64,000 bases of DNA from Polytrichum commune (lineage: Eukaryota; Streptophyta; Polytrichopsida; Polytrichales; Polytrichaceae), in assembly GCA_950295325.1 (NCBI GenBank), contig OX485806.1:16368001-16432000 (forward strand), given 5' to 3'. Of this stretch, positions 58,261 through 64,000 are shown piece by piece. The number at the start of each line of letters is the position of its first letter. Positions within the stretch are counted from its first letter, which is position 1. The position numbers were made by a program, and so were the translations under genes. The notes beneath the pieces are model-generated. The model saw only the letters and a program-made list of their open reading frames with translations. It had not been told where the DNA came from and made no database searches.

Positions 58261-60809
58261 CTACAAAATGGGATTTCTGATAGCTCCTGTTGGAGGAGAA
58301 GCTGGAACTGGTACACTTCGTTTTTCAACCTCTGTAGACTCACCTGGAGCAGAACTTTCCTTCCTGTCCTCACCTGTGTATTGAACAAAGGCTTCGGGGT
58401 TGGCAGCCATGCATGTTTGCATTGCTACAAATGGCTTGATGCAATCCGAGCCCTGCAAAAGTGCAGTTTCATAATTTGTCAAAGAACATCAGTTAGTAAA
58501 CACACACTGCCCTATTATGTAAAAAAGTATCGTATGATTTGTATGGTTGTAAGGTAGACAATCCTTATTCGCCTACTTTTCATATTAGGAAACCTATATT
58601 TTAAGTAATATGTGGTTTGGTGTGGCTCCAAGAACGGATACCAAAAAGACATCATGTGTTTAAACAAAATATTCATGTGAGCTACACAAATTATGAGGAA
58701 AGTGGCTATGGCCTCAATTTGAATTTGCTAACCATCTTGTACTAATCGCGTGTTTTGTATCCTAGGAGAAGTGGGCTAGTCAGAAATACTATCCATTTTT
58801 GACCAATCTACCTTATATAGAAGTGTATGGATGTATGTGGTTGTATATGGTTAAGGTTAGCGGGATAGTTTGATTGCTTATCTTAATTGGACACCTTCAT
58901 TTGAGTGGTGTATGCTTAAGTGTGGATCTAAGAATGGACACCACAAAGACATCAAGTGTTTAAAAGAGATTACACTACATGCTCAGAATTTGTTAACCAT
59001 TCTATGGACAGTAGTCAACATAATTGGGGGGGGGGGACCTTTATGATCATTCAACAAGAAAGAGAATCTCCACTTTGACAATGAACAAGATATTCAAATG
59101 AGCTCCAAATATTAAGAGGAAATTGGCTACATGCACAATTTAGATTTGCTAATCATCTTGCACTACTTGCATGTTTCATATCCTACAAGAAGTGGGTGCA
59201 GAGCTCAAAGTGTCTGTGTAAGGCTCGCTTGCCTTACATATACAACAACATACAATGTAAACACTGTATACAATGGAATCCCACAAGTTGTATCTAAAAT
59301 TATACCTGATCTTCAGCTTCGCTTGTAAGGAAGCAATAAAATGCTTCACTGAATTGTATGCCACATGGTCCTTCACGAAGTTCGGCCACACAGTCACACT
59401 CCAATGCCTTTCGAGCCCTCTCCTCCCTTGAAAGCTGCTGATATCATCACGTACACAGTTCTAAGAGGTCAAAACAAAAAAATAAAAATCTAAATTGCTC
59501 ACAGTGAAATACTAAAAACTGCAGAAAATTGGCTCATGTTGTCAACCGACACTGGCTTCTTGGACTTGTAAGTAATGTAACATGCATTCTTGAAAGAATT
59601 TATGAAGAAATCTAGTCATCAAATGACAATAGGCAGCACTTACTTAATTGGGAGAAGGCTAAGCTACGGACCTCTGTATCATCGCCATCTGCCAAAGCCG
59701 TTGCTTCTGCACATCATCATCAACCCGAAACCCCAAATTCAAAATAGTAGGACTGGTGGAAATTCCACTAATCCAGTCACTACCTTCTTTCCACTTCAAA
59801 ACTGAGATTTCTACAATCCAAGCACTAAACAATGTGGAATTTACTACTCTTGAGGAGAGCCCAATCCATTCTTCAGCAGAATGATAGATAAGTTTAAGTA
59901 AAACCTAATCCTTCAGGGAAAAAATGAATTGGCAGATCCTTTCCAGAACACCATCGTTCTCACATGTTGCACAATCAAATGATAGCTCTTCACCAGATTG
60001 AGCATCTCAATCATGTAGGATTCAGACCAACAAGTAAATGCATCCTGACGCATCAAGGAATTTGATGCAACTTCCAGAATGACCTAATATTCTCCTAGGC
60101 TTTAGTGCCTTGATGATGATTCATGCTTGCGACCACATACATGGAACATGACAAAAGCTACTCTTCAAGTTGACCAGAATGCTCACATTCTTCTCCACAC
60201 ATATATCTAAAACACTCAAATCACTTGGGTTTTTGTGTGCAATTCACTCCAAGAAACGACATGGGAGAGTGAACTGAAACTCACTCAAAAAACTGTTGCC
60301 ATCTTTCCATTCCAAAACTGAGACTCGTACAATCCAAGCACTAAATATTGTAAATTTACTACTCCTAAGGAGAACACAGTCCATTAACCCTAGAGGAGGA
60401 AAATTGCGTGTGGCAGATCCTTTCTGGAACACCATCATTTTCATATGTTGCACAGGAAATCAGCAGATTGCACCTTTACCAAATTGAACACCTCAATCAT
60501 GTAGGATTCATACCAACATAAAGTCGCATCCTGATAATCAAGCCGTATAACGCAACTTCCAGAATGACCTAAAATTCTCATAGGTTTTAGTGCCTTGACG
60601 ATAATTGATGATTGCAACCACATCCGTAGAGAAATGACTAAGGATTATCTTGAAGTTCAATAGAACGTTCACATTCTTCTCCACATACAAATATATTCAA
60701 AAGACTCAATGACTTGGGGTGTTGTGTGCACTTGACCTCAAAAAGGACATGGGTTAGTGAACCGAGTGGACATACCGGCAGCCAAGGAGCCCAGCGATGC
60801 TTTGACCAT
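58261..60809 (-). CDS. MIA40: MIA40/CHCHD4-like intermembrane-space import oxidoreductase
   Basis: Receptor and thiol oxidase of the mitochondrial disulfide relay, which traps twin-cysteine proteins in the intermembrane space (and, in plants, peroxisomes). Four exons on the minus strand: 60809-60776, 59706-59672, 59437-59306, 58452-58261; 130 aa. Start MVKASLGSLAAEATALADGD; the split codon between exons 1 and 2 restores Glu12. The CHCH core has Cys48/Cys58 (CGIQFSEAFYC) and Cys71/Cys81 (CIKPFVAMQTC), both C-X9-C, and MAANPEAF follows as in plant orthologues. The redox motif upstream is ECDCVAELREGPCG, that is CDC (37-39) instead of the usual CPC. The exon 2 donor is weak (GAG|GTCCGT), and exon 3 could start three bases later (59434). 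No N-terminal membrane anchor, as in plant and animal members. Intron 1 carries a ~515-bp tandem duplication and intron 3 carries dispersed repeats. Confidence 0.85.
58620..59215. repeat. Two diverged dispersed-repeat copies in MIA40 intron 3
   Basis: 58620-58800 and 58920-59215 share 'ACACCA.AAAGACATCA.GTGTTTAAA', 'GAGCT.CA.AAATTA.GAGGAAA.TGGCTA', 'AATTTG.ATTTGCTAA.CATCTTG' and '.CCTA..AGAAGTGGG' text, and both resemble 35050-35290. A G11 tract lies at 59026-59036. Confidence 0.65.
59790..60762. repeat. Tandem duplication inside MIA40 intron 1
   Basis: The segment from about 59791 (CCACTTCAAAACTGAGA, CAATCCAAGCACTAAA) is repeated from about 60307, an offset of roughly 515 bp. Shared text runs through 'GGCAGATCCTTTC.GGAACACCATC', 'CTCAATCATGTAGGATTCA', 'CAACTTCCAGAATGACCTAA' and 'AAAGGACATGGG'. 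The right unit ends 14 bases from the exon 1 donor. Coding exons are not duplicated. Confidence 0.85.
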
Positions 60810-61118
60810 GGCTTTGTTGGAGAAGATGTTGAAGAAGATGATTGAAAGGGCTATGGCGGCACACAGCTGCGGCCGTTGCAATTTCTGATGAGTTCTTCTT
60901 CCTCCGGGGACTTAGGTCCCGTTTACACCATGCACCATGAAGTCGGACCACGGAAGATGGCCTTTTTCGTTCGATGGTCCAACTTCCATGGTCCCATTTC
61001 TTTAAATATTAATTTACAAAGCCTTTGGGCCCCTCACTAAGTGTAAACCAATTTTGGACCAAGAGGAATGATATGCACCAAAAAGTGATTGTGTTTATTT
61101 TTTTAATATACCACTTCA
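60810..61118 (-). promoter_or_regulatory. MIA40 upstream region
   Basis: The 5' UTR and promoter of MIA40 are expected here. 60810-60930 is GC-richer and purine/pyrimidine biased (CTTCTTCAACATCTTCTCC on the minus strand), as plant leaders often are. No stop was noticed for some distance upstream of the ATG in frame, but no upstream ATG was seen either. No TATA box assigned. Confidence 0.35.
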
Positions 61119-61495
61119 TTGTCAAGTTGAACACCACATGCAACCAAAAAGAATCTACTTTTGGTAAGTTGCATCACCAAAATGGGTCAAAATTTTATCA
61201 ATGTTTTTTTCATGAGTAGATATACACGGTATCTATTACCTAGTAGAAAATGGTAACCAAATTTGATGATTTGTTTCTATAAATAAAGAATACCGTTTCT
61301 AACTAGAATGACACAGAATTGAACTCAAACAAATACTATTAAAATGAAGATGACTTAAAATTTCAAAAACAATATAAAAAATATATTATCAATGGTTATG
61401 TATATGTAGAAAAAATATCATAATTTTAAAAATGATCTATGGCATATAATATAGGGGTAGCAAACTTTGGCCGCACGTGGTGTTCAACTTGACAA
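61119..61495. mobile_element. MITE-like TIR element upstream of MIA40
   Basis: It starts TTGTCAAGTTGAACACCACA (then TGC..CCAAA) and ends with the mirror GTGGTGTTCAACTTGACAA preceded by TTTGGCCGCAC. About 30-bp arms with few mismatches, 377 bp long, AT-rich inside, no coding capacity. Confidence 0.8.
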
Positions 61496-61539
61496 GGAGT
61501 GACCGCCCCCGTGACAACAACTACTCCCCATCCTATGTC

Positions 61540-62880
61540 AAAAGGACCCATATACGTACCTAGGAATTTGGCTAGTCCCCTCCTTCAAATGGGCAATATA
61601 GAAAGGAATCGCTATCGCAAAAAGAAGAAGGAAAACAAAACATTGCTCTATTTTTATCGCCCGCATTGTTACAACAAAAAATAAAAATCCTCAACACAAT
61701 CATCCATCATGGCATTGAATATGCATTTTATGTCACACCCTTCTTTGTCCCAAACACCATGAAACTAGATAAACTCCTCATCAAACTCATAAAATCCATA
61801 TGTAACATCCCCAAAGACTTCACTAACATTCTTACCCATCTACCCCCGCAAAACATTCAACGCTGAAGGAATCTCCCTACTCTCAAGATATGCTACTACA
61901 TTGAGCGAACAAGTCATACAAACACTTCATGACCCAAACCCACTAGGCAAATTATACCAAGGGATAGTGAAATTTATAGACAACAAATATGGTGGTGTTA
62001 AACACTTCACAATTAAAACATCAAGCATGCTCCAGATCACCAACCACTAGATCCCTATACATATGGAAAAGACACTTCAACATCCATCTAGACTCCATAG
62101 ACACCACCTTCTCTCGTAATAACTCACTGCTATCGGAAAATTGGTACAAAAGCCTATTTTACCCCTCACGTACCTCACAAAAAAAGATCCAACACAAAGA
62201 AATTCCTTACAAAACTCTCTTCATTCAACGTTACCACCCTACCCCAAATCCAAGATCACATCAATATCCGCGTACTTATCTTCAAGAATTCCAAGATAAA
62301 TACCATACCAAATCAAAAATATTGAAAAATACACTCTCACAAGCCACCGTAGTCTTCTCAACACAAACCCATTGTACACCACCCCCCACCTAACACACAC
62401 CCCATCCCCATCCACAACCCCAAACCCTACTCCACACCCAAGACATTATACAATCATACAACCACTAGGTATCCCCATCTCATACATCTATAGCTTTCAA
62501 ACCACATACAGAGAAGACAAATAGGAAGCCATGCAACATATGAATGAATTCCATTGTTACTGGCAAATTCCACAAACCGACCATTCCAAATAAATCACAT
62601 AACACAAATTTTTAAATCCTAAAACATCATCTACGAATACAACTTGCTACTTGTCACAAAATTCACACAAAAATAAAACAATGCGACATTGAAAACAAAC
62701 TCTCGACGATCAAAAAACTCAATAACCATGTGACAAACGAATTGTTTGCCCTAGCCTTGACATCCTGCACCTTATCCTCCCAACCCAATAATGTAATTCA
62801 AACAAAGACATCATTGTCATATCACCCACAAATACACTCTTCTCTTGCACAAATATACAACAACTTGGGATACTATTAAA
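61540..62880 (+). pseudogene. Decayed LINE: reverse-transcriptase C-terminal region
   Basis: Frameshifted non-LTR retrotransposon remnant of a family similar to that at 52326. YLGIWL (61557 on) is the conserved block after the RT palm/thumb. Then follow LNTIIHHGIEYAFYVTPFFV (about 61690 on), KLDKLLIKLIKSICNIPKDF, LTHLPP, and after a frame change EGISLLSRYATTLSEQVIQT and LGKLYQGIVKFIDNKYGG. Further degraded linker follows (YIWKRHFNIHLDS, YKTLFIQRYHPTPNPRSHQY). The YXDD catalytic core, the endonuclease and the RNase H domain are missing. Not functional. Confidence 0.75.
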
Positions 62881-64000
62881 CTAGTATACTACTTGAAATA
62901 TTACCATGCATGGTGTGAGCTACCCAAACCGATCGTGATTTGAATGAAGACTCACTTTCTAGGTAAGAAAAGAAGTTAATTGTTAGGGGTTACATTAATA
63001 TCGATTAGTTAGCATTGTTACATGAATAAATAATTCATGAAGGCCCGGCATGGCGGATCAAAGAACGAATGGAAAATATATTAAAGAATAATACCAATGG
63101 AAATGATGCAGATGAAGGCATTATGCGATGGAGACATTACATGGATGAAGACCAAGGCTGTTGAATCAAGGTGGCGGCGAATGAAGATCTTAGGATTTAG
63201 GGATGTAGAAGAATGATAGGTAGTGTGAAGTCGACCATAGATGTTGACCGTTAGATTTAAGCCTAGCTAGATTTATGGCTGGTAGGCCTTGTGGTTGGAA
63301 TGTGGTGGTCCACGAAGGTTAGCTCGACTTATTCTCATGGCTCTCTCGGTTAGAAATCTCTCTCTCTTCTCCTTCATGTAGATGGCGGCGCTCCTTGTGG
63401 GCACTTCCTTTTCCTTGTTGATTAAAAATATTGAAGCTAATCTTGATTAAAAAAAATTATGAACCCTATTAATGTTCATTAAAATGGTTGGTAAACCATG
63501 TTGGAGAACAATTGCGTGAATCCATAGATGTTGAAGTTGGAGACCGTAGTTGTTTATATGTTTGTCTGTTTCCAAGTTTTGATGGTTGTTGTGGGTTTTG
63601 AGGCTTAAAGGCATAATGTAAAGATAAAGTTGGTAGGTAGTTGCTAGTTGCTAGTTGTTAAAACTAAAACTAAAGCTCTAGCTTTAGTTTTGATTAGATT
63701 GTTGGAGTGTTGGCTTGGAGTGTGACAAAAGGTCACTTATCCAAGCACTATTCCATGGAAGTGTGACTTAAACCCCAGTTCTTTCCACCACTTGGCCACC
63801 CCAACTAAGGGTGGTTGGAGTGGAGTTTGGTAGAAGTTAGATACTTAGAGCCAAACACCCTTGTGGTAGAATTTTTTTTAGTAGATTCTTGAATGATTTT
63901 ACTAGTATTATTAATTTGATCAAATAGTTCACTTCAATAGCTTTCCAACAACATCTTACATGTCCAATTCCAAGCTAGAATGAATAAGTTAGGAATTTCT
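62881..64000. other. Intergenic, no gene recognised
   Basis: No supported gene. A perfect short palindrome (AAAACTAAAGCT-CT-AGCTTTAGTTTT) lies at 63664-63691, preceded by a GTTGCTAGTTGCTAGTTG direct repeat. Confidence 0.5.

Overview
This window is nuclear DNA of a land plant, most likely a seedless one (moss, liverwort, lycophyte or fern; the sequence does not settle which). The evidence is genes split by GT-AG introns of about 100-1,000 bp, a plant-type mitochondrial biotin synthase, a plant-type MIA40, a conserved plant microRNA (miR171), and long AT-rich intergenic DNA full of short inverted-repeat transposons. There are no operons, ribosome binding sites or CRISPR arrays.

Layout. 1-2.3 kb holds the 3' half of a PTGR3/ZADH2-like zinc-binding-dehydrogenase-family reductase (+). 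5.2-10.0 kb holds a complete seven-exon biotin synthase gene (BIO2, +), with a near-perfect 43-bp intronic hairpin. 10-20 kb is gene-poor: small foldback elements, a 1.5-kb inverted repeat, and a triplicated 334-bp satellite-like unit. 20-23.6 kb is a GC-richer, locally duplicated region with a clear MIR171 hairpin on the minus strand and a second long hairpin on the same strand. 23.6-51 kb is a transposon graveyard: several MITE families, a pogo/Tigger-like deletion derivative with TA target duplication, inverted ~450-bp pairs, a 183-bp tandem array, and SINE-like copies. 51.4-51.9 kb is a GC-rich island. 52.3-54.3 kb and 61.5-62.9 kb hold decayed non-LTR retrotransposons (reverse transcriptase C-terminus, RNase H and a cysteine-rich tail). 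55.5-57.5 kb is a multi-exon gene for an unrecognised acidic protein (+). It converges on MIA40 (-, 58.3-60.8 kb), whose redox CPC motif reads CDC.

How the genes relate. Biotin synthase and MIA40 both concern mitochondrial chemistry: iron-sulfur/SAM-dependent biotin formation and oxidative import of twin-cysteine proteins. They are independent single genes and nothing suggests co-regulation. miR171 is known in land plants to target HAM/SCL6 GRAS transcription factors; no such target lies here. The most notable points are MIR171 and its companion hairpin, the CDC motif of MIA40, the acidic-repeat gene, and a 3'-terminal stem-loop apparently shared by the local LINE and SINE.

Exon boundaries were set by hand from reading frame, splice sites and remembered family sequences. 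Repeat boundaries are approximate unless stated to the base.
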